A stretch of 64,000 bases of DNA from Geomonas sp. RF6 (GCF_021044625.1 NZ_CP087999.1:2125001-2189000); one strand, 5' to 3'. Shown: positions 26,750-34,700, counted from the stretch's first letter. The notes: generated from the sequence alone by a model not told the origin. Numbers and translations: made by a program.

Positions 26750-27439
26750 TCATGACACCTTGAGGAAGGCCTCTGCAAGGAGCATGTCCTCGGGGGTGGT
26801 GATCTTGATGTTGCGGTAGTCGCCGGCGACGATCTCGAGCCGTGAGCCGTGGCGCTCCAGGAGAGACGCGTCGTCCGTGCCGAGGAACCCTTCCTTCTCG
26901 GCAGCTTCGTGAGCCTCGCGGATGACGCCGTAGCGGAAGGCCTGCGGAGTCTGGGCAAGCCAGAGTCCTGCGCGGGGAGGTGTCTCCACTATCATGCCGT
27001 CGGCGGCGACTTTCACCGTGTCCTTCACCGGGACCGCCACAACGGCTCCTGCGCTGCGTGAAGCGCCCCGTGCAGCGGCCTCGAGCATGGCTGCGGTAAC
27101 GAAAGGGCGCACGCCGTCGTGGATGAGAATGACGTCGTCCTCCGCCGCCCCGGTCATGGCACAGAGCCCGTTGCGAACCGAATGCTGGCGCTCGGCCCCC
27201 CCCGGGACAATGCCGCGCACCTTGGTGAACCCGAAGCGCTCCACGACCTCCGTGCGGCAGAACGGGATCTCCTGCTCCGGCACGACGAGGTAGATGCCGT
27301 CGATGAAGGGGGCCTCTTCAAAAACTGCCAGTGTGTGGGCAAGGATGGGCTTCCCGTCGAGAAGAAGGTACTGCTTGTTCATCCCTGCGCCCATGCGCTT
27401 CCCCATCCCCGCTGCTGGGATCAAGGCGTACGTGCTCAT
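26750..27439 (-). CDS. ispD: 2-C-methyl-D-erythritol 4-phosphate cytidylyltransferase
   Basis: A 229-residue nucleotidyltransferase that makes CDP-methylerythritol from MEP and CTP. It has the [20 protein letters not shown] loop, [11 protein letters not shown], a PVKDTVK segment and the TPQAFRY motif. No strong ribosome binding site is visible before the ATG at 27439. First gene of ispD-ispF. Confidence 0.96.
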   Translation of the reverse strand: MSTYALIPAAGMGKRMGAGMNKQYLLLDGKPILAHTLAVFEEAPFIDGIYLVVPEQEIPFCRTEVVERFGFTKVRGIVPGGAERQHSVRNGLCAMTGAAEDDVILIHDGVRPFVTAAMLEAAARGASRSAGAVVAVPVKDTVKVAADGMIVETPPRAGLWLAQTPQAFRYGVIREAHEAAEKEGFLGTDDASLLERHGSRLEIVAGDYRNIKITTPEDMLLAEAFLKVS

Positions 27440-27558
27440 TAGCTATATCTCGTGTTTTCTTTAACTTGGAGGATAAAACGTGGAATTATACAGCCCTGCA
27501 GCAAAAATAAAAGTTAAAACTCATTGTTGGCGAAAAATCGGGTGGTTTCGGCGGTGGC

Positions 27559-27608
27559 GGGGGTGGGTGCGGTGCAAGGGGGGCGTGGTGTCTGGGGTGC
27601 GCAGGGGG
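27559..27608 (+). other. G-rich tract with G-quadruplex potential
   Basis: Five runs of three to six G residues (27559, 27565, 27578, 27594, 27604) lie on the plus strand in the gap between ispD and the GntR gene. No coding sequence was seen in the gap (27440-27696). Confidence 0.5.
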
Positions 27609-27620
27609 CGAGAACCTTAT

Positions 27621-27656
27621 AATTCAAGACCTGACCCCGGGGTCAGGTCTTGAATT
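27621..27656. repeat. Perfect 36-bp palindrome
   Basis: AATTCAAGACCTGACCCC is followed directly by its exact reverse complement, with no spacer. No T tract follows on either side, so it is not an ordinary terminator. It lies 41 bases beyond the stop of the GntR gene. Confidence 0.9.
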
Positions 27657-27696
27657 TAAGCCTGTGTCGCGCGCCGCAGCCGGCTCAACGGAACCT

Positions 27697-28389
27697 TTAG
27701 AGGTCGAGATCTGCCGGGACCGACGCGGGGGGGGCGCCTTTTTCTTCTTCTATGAGGACCCTGCCGCCGTACTCGGCATTCTTTTGCACCAGCGCCTCGG
27801 CCAGATGCGGGTTCCTGCTGCGGAAGGCATCGATGATCTTTTCGTGCTCTTCCACCGAGACCTGCATCCTCCCGGGCTTTGCCAGTGACGCGAGCCGCAG
27901 GCGCTGAAACTTCTTCACCAGGGCGAAGATCATCTCGGCAAGTTTCTCGTTCCCCGCACCCTTGATGAAAACTTCATGGAAGGTGTTGTGCACCTTGAAA
28001 AAGTGTCCCACGTCCCCTTCTTCGGCGAGGGCGCGCAGCTTTTCGTTGATCTTCTCCAGCTTTGCTATATCCTTCGGGGTCAGCCGCTCACATGCCTTGC
28101 GGGCTGCATACCCTTCCAGTATGCTCTTGATTGCGTAGAACTCCTCGACGTCCTTTGCCGAGAAAGAGGCGACCAGAGCGCCTTTGCGGGGGATCACCGT
28201 CAGGTATCCCTCGCTTTCCAGCTGCCGGAACGCCTCCCGAATCGGGGTGCGGCTGATGCCGAAACGTGCCGCGAGCTCCGGCTCCGCAATCTTCTCCCCT
28301 GGCTTGAGGCTTCCGTTCATGATGGCATCGCGGATCGTCCCCAGTATGCGCTCTCTCAGGGTTAGATGATTTTCTACTGATCTTTTCAT
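27697..28389 (-). CDS. GntR family transcriptional regulator, FadR/VanR (FCD) subfamily
   Basis: The 230-residue protein has an N-terminal winged HTH: LRERILGTIRDAIMNGSLKPG, ELAARFGISRTPIREAFRQL and GYLTVIPRKGALV. An all-helical FCD ligand domain follows, with the metal-site residues D/N..H near FFKVHNTFHEVF and EEHEKIIDAF. Such regulators usually bind small carboxylates. GGGAGAG precedes the ATG. It is divergent from the K+ channel gene, and two ATTGTAT sites lie between them. Confidence 0.9.
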   Translation of the reverse strand: MKRSVENHLTLRERILGTIRDAIMNGSLKPGEKIAEPELAARFGISRTPIREAFRQLESEGYLTVIPRKGALVASFSAKDVEEFYAIKSILEGYAARKACERLTPKDIAKLEKINEKLRALAEEGDVGHFFKVHNTFHEVFIKGAGNEKLAEMIFALVKKFQRLRLASLAKPGRMQVSVEEHEKIIDAFRSRNPHLAEALVQKNAEYGGRVLIEEEKGAPPASVPADLDL

Positions 28390-28416
28390 GTCTATACTCT
28401 CCCGATTCTGCGCACA

Positions 28417-28430
28417 ATTGTATACAGTGT
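28417..28430. promoter_or_regulatory. Likely FCD-type GntR operator
   Basis: ACAATTGTATACAG is a near-palindrome of the TTGTATACAA type bound by FCD-class GntR proteins. A second half-match, CAATTGTATC, occurs at 28502-28511, so both lie in the divergent intergenic region. Confidence 0.45.
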
Positions 28431-28536
28431 CCCAGATTTGTCAAGGGTTTCCCTTTCTTAGCACGCAGTTTAGCAGCAATTGGCTTGAAATTTAAAGACC
28501 GCAATTGTATCTTGTCGGCTGAAAGGAGCCTGGGGG

Positions 28537-29595
28537 ATGGATCCGGTCCGGCATCTGAAAATTTCCATCATGGTCCTCTTGTTGCTGCTTTCGTGCGGCA
28601 CGCTGGGATATGTACTGATCGAGGGATGGGGCTCGCTCGACGCGCTCTACATGACGGTCATCACCCTGAGCACCGTGGGGTTCCACGAGGTGCACCCGCT
28701 GGATCACGCCGGGAAGATCTTCACCATGATCCTCATCCTCTTCGGGGTGAGCGTCATCGGCTACATCGTCGGCAGCCTGGCCCAGATCATGTTCGAGGGG
28801 CAGTTTCACCGGATCATCGGGAGGAGAAAGGTGGAAAAGGCGATCGAAGGACTGAGGGAGCATTACATCATCTGCGGGTTCGGGCGGATCGGCGCCCTCA
28901 TCTGCCGCGAGTTCGCCGCACGACCCCTTCCCTTCGTGGTCGTGGAGAAGGACCCCGCCGTCATCGACCGCCTGGCGGAGGAGGGGTACCTCTACCTGCG
29001 CGGCGACGCCACCTCCGACGATACCCTCCTGAAGGCGGGGATCAGGCAGGCGAAGGGGCTCATCTCGGTCGTGACCTCGGACTCGGAGAATGTGTACATC
29101 ACCCTCACCGCCCGCGGGCTGAACCCCGCCCTCTTTATCCTGGCGCGCTCCAGCGAGGAGGGGTCCGAGATAAAGCTGAAGAGGGCCGGGGCGAACAAGG
29201 TCGTCTCCCCGTACCTCATCGGCGGCAGCAGGATGGCGCAGGCGGTGCTGCGCCCGAACGTCGTCGACTTCATCGAGATCGCTACCGGCCGGGAGCACCT
29301 GGAGCTGCAGATGGAGGAGATCGTGATCCCGGAGCACTCCGGCTTCATAGGGGAGAGCCTCGCCAGTTCCGGGTTCAGGAAGGAGACCGGAGTCATCATC
29401 GTGGGGATCAAGGCGCGCGACGGGCACATGGTCTTCAACCCGGAGTCGCACACAAAGATCAATGCGGCCGATACCCTCATCCTCCTCGGGGAGCCGAGCG
29501 CCATCCTGAAGCTGGAACAGCTCATCGGGAGCGGCACCGGCGCCGACGAGCTCATCAACAAACATAAGGATAAAGGTCGTCACACCAATGCCTAG
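28537..29595 (+). CDS. RCK-domain potassium channel (GsuK-like)
   Basis: This is a 352-residue ion channel with two membrane helices (about 9-27 and 61-83) around a pore loop. The filter reads STVGFHEV at 45-52, and the channel has a long cytoplasmic TrkA_N/RCK domain (GFGRIG at 114-119) plus a TrkA_C tail. The layout matches the ligand-gated K+ channel GsuK of Geobacter. TVGF replaces the usual TVGYG filter. AAGGAG precedes the ATG. It overlaps the next gene by 8 bases. Confidence 0.88.
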   Translation: MDPVRHLKISIMVLLLLLSCGTLGYVLIEGWGSLDALYMTVITLSTVGFHEVHPLDHAGKIFTMILILFGVSVIGYIVGSLAQIMFEGQFHRIIGRRKVEKAIEGLREHYIICGFGRIGALICREFAARPLPFVVVEKDPAVIDRLAEEGYLYLRGDATSDDTLLKAGIRQAKGLISVVTSDSENVYITLTARGLNPALFILARSSEEGSEIKLKRAGANKVVSPYLIGGSRMAQAVLRPNVVDFIEIATGREHLELQMEEIVIPEHSGFIGESLASSGFRKETGVIIVGIKARDGHMVFNPESHTKINAADTLILLGEPSAILKLEQLIGSGTGADELINKHKDKGRHTNA

Positions 29596-30361
29596 AGTTT
29601 TCGTTCACGTCCCGTACACGCAGCTGTCGCTGCATCTCCCCTTCATCCTGGAAAACGGCATCAACCCCGAGATCTTCTTTTCCGGCGAGGCACTGGAAGG
29701 GCTGGTGCGCCAGGAGTTCCTCTCCATCGCCCAGGAGTTGAAGAGCGCGGGTCTGTCCTGTACCATTCACGCCCCCTTCATGGACCTGAATCCCGGATCG
29801 CTGGAGCGCCTCGTGCGCGAGGCCACCATGCTCCGCTTCGGGCAGGTGCTCGACGCGGCCTCGGTGCTGGAGCCGGAGGTCATCGTCTTCCACCCCGGTT
29901 TCGACCGGTGGCGCTACGGGGAGGCGACGGACAAGTGGCGCGAGCACAGCGTGGGGGTCTGGCAGGTGGTCCTGGAGCACGCGAAACGGATCGGGGCGAC
30001 GGTGGCGATCGAAAACATCTTCGAGGAGGAGCCCTCGACGCTGAAGTCACTTTTCGAGGAGGTGGAGGATCCGAGATTCCGCCACTGCTTCGATGTCGGG
30101 CACTGGAACCTTTTCAAGAAGGTCGGGATGGAGGAGTGGTTCGAGGCGCTGGGAGATCGGATAGCGGAGGTGCACATCCACGACAACAGCGGCCTCAAAG
30201 ACGAGCACCTGCCGATAGGGGAGGGGGGGATCGATTTCGAGCTCTTCTTTTCCCTCATGCAGCGCTACGCACCGCACGCAGCCTACACCATCGAGGCGCA
30301 CAGCCGCGAAAAGGTGCAGCGGGCGCTCGCCGCTCTGAAGAAGTACCTCCCGTACAGCTAG
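29588..30361 (+). CDS. Sugar phosphate isomerase/epimerase-like TIM-barrel protein
   Basis: The 257-residue AP-endonuclease-2/xylose-isomerase-like TIM barrel has metal-site residues in CTIHAPFMDL, VFHPGFD, AIENIFEEEP, HCFDVGHWN and EVHIHDNSG. It could be a sugar isomerase or an endonuclease-IV-like protein; the short size and lack of DNA-binding loops favour the former. It overlaps the K+ channel gene by 8 bases, so the two are co-transcribed, although a functional link is not obvious. Confidence 0.8.
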   Translation: MPRVFVHVPYTQLSLHLPFILENGINPEIFFSGEALEGLVRQEFLSIAQELKSAGLSCTIHAPFMDLNPGSLERLVREATMLRFGQVLDAASVLEPEVIVFHPGFDRWRYGEATDKWREHSVGVWQVVLEHAKRIGATVAIENIFEEEPSTLKSLFEEVEDPRFRHCFDVGHWNLFKKVGMEEWFEALGDRIAEVHIHDNSGLKDEHLPIGEGGIDFELFFSLMQRYAPHAAYTIEAHSREKVQRALAALKKYLPYS

Positions 30362-30840
30362 TCGTCCCTTCTGCGGTGGCTGCCGCGGGACCGGAGAAGT
30401 ATATAGGCGAGGTACAAAACGATGAGGGTGTTGACGGTGAGGACGGCGACGCGCGCCCAGGTGAGCTCCCGCGCCACCTCGTACATCTCCACCGGAATAT
30501 AGATGCCGCCGCTCAAAAGGCCGAACCACTCTGCCCACTGGAGCTTCAGCCACAAGCCGTACGCCTCCGCAAAGCGCACCGCGGAGTAGAGAAAGGCGGA
30601 GAGGGAGAGTACCCAGAGCTCGGTATTGCTGATGTTGGCGGTGGCGTCGATGAAGACGCGCGGGTAGTGACGCGCCGGGTTGAAGTGGAGGGCCCGCACC
30701 AGTTGCTCCGCCGCGTCATGCAGGTCCTTGTGGATGAAAGCGAGGAGTCCGCACCCCACAAGGAGCACCAGCGCCCCTTTCAGCGCCTCGAAGACCGCCA
30801 CCAGACGCAGACCATTGAGATTGTTCCCCGTGCCGGTCAT
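30358..30840 (-). CDS. DUF2127-type integral membrane protein
   Basis: A 160-residue protein with four hydrophobic helices, starting GLRLVAVFEALKGALVLLVG and ending with a basic tail. This matches the DUF2127 family of unknown function. The ATG at 30840 follows GAGGAAGG; a 300-residue reading in the same frame continues upstream through repeat DNA and the next gene and was rejected. Its stop overlaps the convergent isomerase stop. Confidence 0.78.
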   Translation of the reverse strand: MTGTGNNLNGLRLVAVFEALKGALVLLVGCGLLAFIHKDLHDAAEQLVRALHFNPARHYPRVFIDATANISNTELWVLSLSAFLYSAVRFAEAYGLWLKLQWAEWFGLLSGGIYIPVEMYEVARELTWARVAVLTVNTLIVLYLAYILLRSRGSHRRRDD

Positions 30841-30883
30841 GCAGTACCTTCCTCGGGGCAGCGGATGAGCGAGAGGGGCAAAC

Positions 30884-30926
30884 CCCATCCCCACCCTGTC
30901 CCTCCCCTTGAAAGGGAGGGGACGCA
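30884..30926. repeat. Hairpin repeat (family R2, copy b, partial)
   Basis: CCCACCCTGTCCCTCCCC followed by TTGAAAGGGAGGGGACGC forms one hairpin of the R2 element, between the DUF2127 and monooxygenase genes. Confidence 0.7.
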
Positions 30927-31001
30927 TTTTCACCAGTGTCTCGGCGGCACCGTCCGCTGAAGGTGCAGACGGTGCGTCACCTTCGACATCTTCCGGACGC
31001 A

Positions 31002-31040
31002 AGAAGAGGGCGGCGTGGTGCAGACCACTCTCCGCCCTCA
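31002..31040 (-). terminator. Terminator of the ABM monooxygenase gene
   Basis: On the minus strand GAGGGCGGAGAGTGGT pairs with ACCACGCCGCCCTC, followed by TTCTTCTTG, 15 bases after the stop at 31056. Confidence 0.75.
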
Positions 31041-31055
31041 ACGATACTTCCACCG

Positions 31056-31361
31056 CTAGGCCGTCTGCAGCACCTTGACCGACAGGTCCTCCAGCAGGTT
31101 GTCCACCTGCGCCTTGAACGACTGCATGGCCGGGGCGTTCAGGTGCGCCACGAGGTCGTCCACACTGTGCCACCGCTCCACGAGCGTCACCACGTTCTCG
31201 TCGAACTGCTGTACCGGGAGGTTCGCGTCGATGTCGACGCCGGGGGCGTACTCGACGCACCCTTTCTCGGTGCGAACGATTTCGGCATAGGACTTGAAAA
31301 TGGGGAGGAATTCAGCGCGCTTGCCGGGAGCTACTTTCAGTGAAGCGACTACGGTAATCAT
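31056..31361 (-). CDS. Antibiotic biosynthesis monooxygenase (ABM) domain protein
   Basis: This 101-residue single-domain protein starts MITVVASLKVAPGKRAEFL and has the EKGCVEYAPGVDID and ERWHSVDDLVAHLNAP segments of the ABM/YgiN dimeric alpha-beta fold. Such proteins are quinol or small-molecule oxygenases or scavengers. AAGGAGGG precedes the ATG. It is monocistronic, with its own terminator. Confidence 0.88.
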   Translation of the reverse strand: MITVVASLKVAPGKRAEFLPIFKSYAEIVRTEKGCVEYAPGVDIDANLPVQQFDENVVTLVERWHSVDDLVAHLNAPAMQSFKAQVDNLLEDLSVKVLQTA

Positions 31362-31431
31362 GGGTACCCTCCTTTTGATTTCATAAAAGATGCTTTAGCG
31401 ACTTCATCCTGCCACAGAATCCGCCGTCCCG

Positions 31432-31761
31432 CTAGCTCCGGAAGATAAAAAATACCGCGCCCCCAAGGCAGCAGGCGGCCCAGAGGTAGTCGAGCTTCAT
31501 CTGCTGCCCCATGTAGAGGACCGCGAAGGGGATGAAGACGGAGAGGGTGATGACTTCCTGGATGATCTTCAGCTGCCCGAGGTTGAAGGTCCCGTACCCC
31601 GCGCGGTTGGCGGGGACCTGCAGCAGGTACTCGAAAAAGGCGAGCCCCCAGCTGGCCAGGACCGCGATGTACCAGGGGGCGGCGCGGAGGTTTTTCAGGT
31701 GGGCATACCAGGCAAAGGTCATGAAGACGTTGGAGAGGAGTAGCAGCAGGATTGTTCTCAT
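31432..31761 (-). CDS. DUF486 family small membrane protein
   Basis: The 109-residue protein with four membrane helices (MRTILLLLLSNVFMTFAWYAHL at the start, LPAVFFIF-like end) matches DUF486, a DMT-transporter-like family. Central QVPANRAGYGTFNLGQLKIIQE is characteristic. AAGGA lies 6 bases before the ATG at 31761. A 16-codon longer reading to 31809 is unsupported. Confidence 0.82.
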   Translation of the reverse strand: MRTILLLLLSNVFMTFAWYAHLKNLRAAPWYIAVLASWGLAFFEYLLQVPANRAGYGTFNLGQLKIIQEVITLSVFIPFAVLYMGQQMKLDYLWAACCLGGAVFFIFRS

Positions 31762-32040
31762 AGGGAGTCCTTCGACAGCATCTTGACCACCCCGCGAGGC
31801 GGTGGTCAATGAGGCATTTCTTATTGTTCAGAGAGAGGATAGCACGATTATGCGACCAGATGCAAAAGGGTAAGCTCCCCTGGTCGATGAAAGAGAAGGA
31901 GCTCGTTTACGGACGTGTGTGACGAGCGAAAAAATGCTAAAGATGTGCTCCGGCTCGTCTTTATTGTTTACGAGAGGGAAAAGTTGTAGTAAGTAAACTG
32001 GCTTGCCAAGAGGCAGTAACAGAGGGAAAGGAATCTACAG

Positions 32041-33486
32041 ATGAACAACGAGAAGCAGCATGTCTATCTGAGGGAGTGGCATCGCCAGGAAGAATTGGCA
32101 GAGCAGATGCTGCCGATGATCGGTCAACTCTACCGTGACAAGAACGTCATGATGTCGGTGTACGGCCGGTCCCTGGTAAACGCGACCACCATAGACATTC
32201 TAAAGGCACACCGTTTTGCTCGCATGATCCTCGACGATGAACTGTCGGTAGTGGAAACCTTCCCCCTGCTGGAAGCAATCTGCTCCCTCGATCTTGCACC
32301 CGCCCGTATCGACCTTGGCCGTCTCACCGTGCGTTACCTGGAGCACGAAGGGAAAGTTGCCGTTGAGGAGTTCGTGAAGCAGGAGCTTGCGACGGTGAAC
32401 ACCGGCCGCCAGGCGATCCTCGACGAGCCGCAGGACGTGGTTCTTTACGGTTTTGGCCGCATCGGCCGCCTGCTCGCGCGCATCCTCATCGAGAAGGCGG
32501 GCAGCGGGGAGAAACTGCGTCTGCGCGCCGCGGTGGTGCGCAAGGGGAGTGAGGACGACCTGCTGAAGAGGGCGAGCCTTCTGCGCCGCGACTCCGTGCA
32601 CGGCCCCTTCAACGGCATCATCACCATCGACGAGGAAGAAAACGCGATCATCGCCAACGGCAACATGATCCGCATCATCTACTCCGATTCCCCGGAGACC
32701 GTCGACTACACCCAGTACGGCATCCGCAACGCCATCGTCGTTGACAATACCGGCAAGTGGCGCGACAGGGAAGGGCTCAGCAGGCATCTGAAAGCCAACG
32801 GCGTTTCCCAGGTACTCCTCACCGCTCCGGGGAAGGGGGACATCCCCAACATCGTGGCGGGGATCAACAACAACCTGGTCCAGCCTGAGGAAAAGATCTA
32901 CTCCGCGGCAAGCTGCACCACCAACGCCATCGTGCCGGTGCTGAAGGCGCTGCACGACCGTTTCGGCGTGGTGAGCGGGCATGTGGAGACCTGCCACTCC
33001 TACACCAACGACCAGAACCTCATCGACAACTACCACAAGGCCGATCGCCGCGGGCGCAGCGCCCCGCTCAACATGGTCATCACCGAGACCGGTGCCGCCA
33101 AGGCCGTCGCGAAGGTTCTCCCGGAACTTGCCGGGAAGCTCAGCGGCAATGCGATTCGCGTCCCGACCCCGAACGTGTCGCTGGCGATCCTCAACCTGGA
33201 GTTGGACAAGGCGACCGACAAGGCGACGCTGAACAGCTACCTGCGCAGCATCTCGCTCGACTCCCCGCTGCAGAACCAGGTGGACTACACGAACTCCCCC
33301 GACGTCGTCTCCAGCGACTATGTCGGGTCGCGCCACGCCTGCATCGTCGACTCCCTCGCCACCATCGTGGAAGGGAACCGCTGCGTGCTCTACGTCTGGT
33401 ACGACAACGAATTCGGCTACAGCTGCCAGGTTGTACGCCTGGTTCAGGACATGGCCGGCCTCGAGTGGCCGACCCTGCCGCAGTGA
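32041..33486 (+). CDS. gap: Long-form glyceraldehyde-3-phosphate dehydrogenase
   Basis: This 481-residue GAPDH carries about 130 extra N-terminal residues, mostly helical, before the Rossmann motif GFGRIGR (137-143). The catalytic cysteine is C292 in SAASCTTNAIVP, with the histidine nearby, and WYDNEFGY at the C-terminus is intact. The ordinary enzyme has about 335 residues; this longer class exists in several bacteria. A 231-base gap upstream shows no other gene. A strong terminator follows. Confidence 0.93.
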   Translation: MNNEKQHVYLREWHRQEELAEQMLPMIGQLYRDKNVMMSVYGRSLVNATTIDILKAHRFARMILDDELSVVETFPLLEAICSLDLAPARIDLGRLTVRYLEHEGKVAVEEFVKQELATVNTGRQAILDEPQDVVLYGFGRIGRLLARILIEKAGSGEKLRLRAAVVRKGSEDDLLKRASLLRRDSVHGPFNGIITIDEEENAIIANGNMIRIIYSDSPETVDYTQYGIRNAIVVDNTGKWRDREGLSRHLKANGVSQVLLTAPGKGDIPNIVAGINNNLVQPEEKIYSAASCTTNAIVPVLKALHDRFGVVSGHVETCHSYTNDQNLIDNYHKADRRGRSAPLNMVITETGAAKAVAKVLPELAGKLSGNAIRVPTPNVSLAILNLELDKATDKATLNSYLRSISLDSPLQNQVDYTNSPDVVSSDYVGSRHACIVDSLATIVEGNRCVLYVWYDNEFGYSCQVVRLVQDMAGLEWPTLPQ

Positions 33487-33518
33487 TTCAGTAGAGGCAC
33501 AAACAGTTAGGAAGCAGA

Positions 33519-33558
33519 AGCCGGCGCGGGAGATATTTCCTGCGCCGGCTTTTTTTTC
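33519..33558 (+). terminator. Terminator of gap
   Basis: AGCCGGCGC and GCGCCGGCT form the stem around a 14-base loop, with eight T residues after it. Confidence 0.92.
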
Positions 33559-33575
33559 TTCCAGACACCGGCGCA

Positions 33576-33704
33576 CAGTCCAACCAGTCCAACCAGTCGG
33601 ACCAGTCGGACCAGTCGGACCAGTCGGACAAGTCGGACAAGTCGGACAAGTCGGACAAGTCGGACAAGTCGGACAAGTCGGACAAGTCGGACAAGTCGGA
33701 CAAG
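33576..33704. repeat. 9-bp tandem repeat, 14 copies
   Basis: Two units CAGTCCAAC, four units CAGTCGGAC and eight units AAGTCGGAC follow in order, with a 3-base remainder. Every reading frame is open through it because the period is a multiple of three. It shows no coding sense. Confidence 0.95.
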
Positions 33705-33773
33705 GTCGTGGTGCCAAGATTAAGACAGCTGTGTCAGCAAAATGACCTGGCGCTGGCAAGGCTTAAGTGGCTG

Positions 33774-33862
33774 GTTTTGCAGGAATTGCACGTCGTGCTG
33801 TGCAATGTCTGACGGCGGCGGGCGGCGGCGGGACCTCTTCCGAACACGGTCCCGCTGTCTTT
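33774..33862 (+). ncRNA. Candidate small RNA A between gap and the CheR fragment
   Basis: A sigma-54-like site (TGGCGC-TGGCA-AGGCT at 33748-33763, with GG and GC 10 bases apart) is followed by hairpin ATTGCAC...GTGCAAT (33785-33806) and a terminator-like stem at 33828-33862. No reading frame is convincing. The promoter match is only moderate. Confidence 0.25.
33828..33862 (+). terminator. Terminator-like hairpin of candidate RNA A
   Basis: GCGGGACC (33828-33835) pairs with GGTCCCGC (33848-33855), followed by TGTCTTTTC. The T tract is interrupted. Confidence 0.5.
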
Positions 33863-33925
33863 TCAGGTGCTTAGCCTGCTGCAGTGATTTTGCTCGACTT
33901 GGCACGGCGATTGAATGAAGGGATA

Positions 33926-33997
33926 CAGGCCGCATTAAGTAGTAGAAACCTTTTGCGCCGTGGCGGTTATCCTCCTTTCGCCACGGCGCTTTTTTTT
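33926..33997 (+). ncRNA. Candidate small RNA B with CCUCC in the terminator loop
   Basis: A partial sigma-54-like site (TGGCAC-GGCGA-TTGAA at 33900-33915, with -12 GA instead of GC) precedes about 70 bases ending in a very strong terminator. The terminator loop GTTATCCTCCTTT exposes a CCUCC sequence. The 5' end is uncertain. Confidence 0.35.
33955..33997 (+). terminator. Strong terminator without an upstream gene
   Basis: GCGCCGTGGCG (33955-33965) pairs perfectly with CGCCACGGCGC (33979-33989), followed by eight T residues. The nearest upstream coding gene already has its own terminator 400 bases earlier. Confidence 0.9.
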
Positions 33998-34025
33998 CCT
34001 CCCTCTTCTTCTCCCCGCCTTCACT

Positions 34026-34700
34026 TCACCGCTTGCGGAACAGGAACCGCTCCCCGGGCACCGGGCAGAAGTACTCCAAAGCCTCCTCCGCCAATTCTTC
34101 CTTTTTCCCGATCATCAGCAGCCCCCCCGGCCGCAGAGCAGTGGAGAGCCTCTGCGCTGCAGCGCGTAGCCGCTCGCCGCGATAGTAGGTGAAGACGAGG
34201 TAGCGGCAGAAGACGAGATCGATGGAGGTAGGGCCCGGATCCGTCATGATGTTGCGCCTCTCAAATCTGACGAGGGAGGTGACATCTTTTTTGACGCAGA
34301 AGCGGGTCTTCTGCTTTGTGAAAAAGCGGTCGAGATACTCGGGCGGAACTTCACGCAGCGACCCCTTCTCGTAGCACCCCTCCTTCGCCCTCGACAGGCT
34401 CGCCTCGTCGATGTCGCTTGCCGTTATTTCGATGCCACCTTCGCTGCTCATCTTGTCCAACCAGATCATCGCCAATGTGTACGGCTCCTCGCCGCCGCAG
34501 CAACCGGCGCTCCACGCGCGCACGACGCTCCCCTTTCCTTTCTCTGCGATAAGAGCAGGGAGCCAGGTGTCGGCGAGGGTGCGCCAGCAGTCGCCGTCGC
34601 GGAAAAAACGGGTCATTGTGATGTGCATGAGATCGGCGAGCCCCGCCATTTCGGCCGGGTGGTGCCGCAGGTATTCGAGATAGTTCTCGAACCCCTTCAT
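34026..34700 (-). CDS. CheR-type SAM-dependent methyltransferase, main fragment
   Basis: The 224-residue fragment covers most of a CheR methyltransferase: the rest of the CheR_N helices (FENYLEYLRHHPAEMAGL), ITMTRFFRD, the SAM motif RAWSAGCCGGEEPYTLAM, ASDIDEASLSRAKEG, RNIMTD and IDLVFCRYLVF. In CheR the last motif normally reads DLIFCRNVLIYF, so N is replaced by Y here. The first CheR_N helices are in a different frame at 34697-34813, joined by an ATGA overlap. It may be translated by reinitiation, or the gene may be a frameshift mutant. Confidence 0.75.
   Translation of the reverse strand: MKGFENYLEYLRHHPAEMAGLADLMHITMTRFFRDGDCWRTLADTWLPALIAEKGKGSVVRAWSAGCCGGEEPYTLAMIWLDKMSSEGGIEITASDIDEASLSRAKEGCYEKGSLREVPPEYLDRFFTKQKTRFCVKKDVTSLVRFERRNIMTDPGPTSIDLVFCRYLVFTYYRGERLRAAAQRLSTALRPGGLLMIGKKEELAEEALEYFCPVPGERFLFRKR

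Noticed and set aside
27621-27656. 36-bp palindrome as a rho-independent terminator
   Set aside because: No T tract follows on either strand.
30358-31260. 300-codon reading of the DUF2127 gene
   Set aside because: The upstream part runs through an R2 repeat and a terminator and antisense to nothing recognisable; the ribosome binding site fits the ATG at 30840.
33576-33704. Possible CRISPR array
   Set aside because: Units are contiguous 9-mers with no unique spacers.
33488-33745. Open frames encoding (PTC)n, (SDL)n or (QVG)n repeats
   Set aside because: A 9-bp tandem repeat keeps every frame open. No ribosome binding site or non-repeat coding sequence supports a protein.
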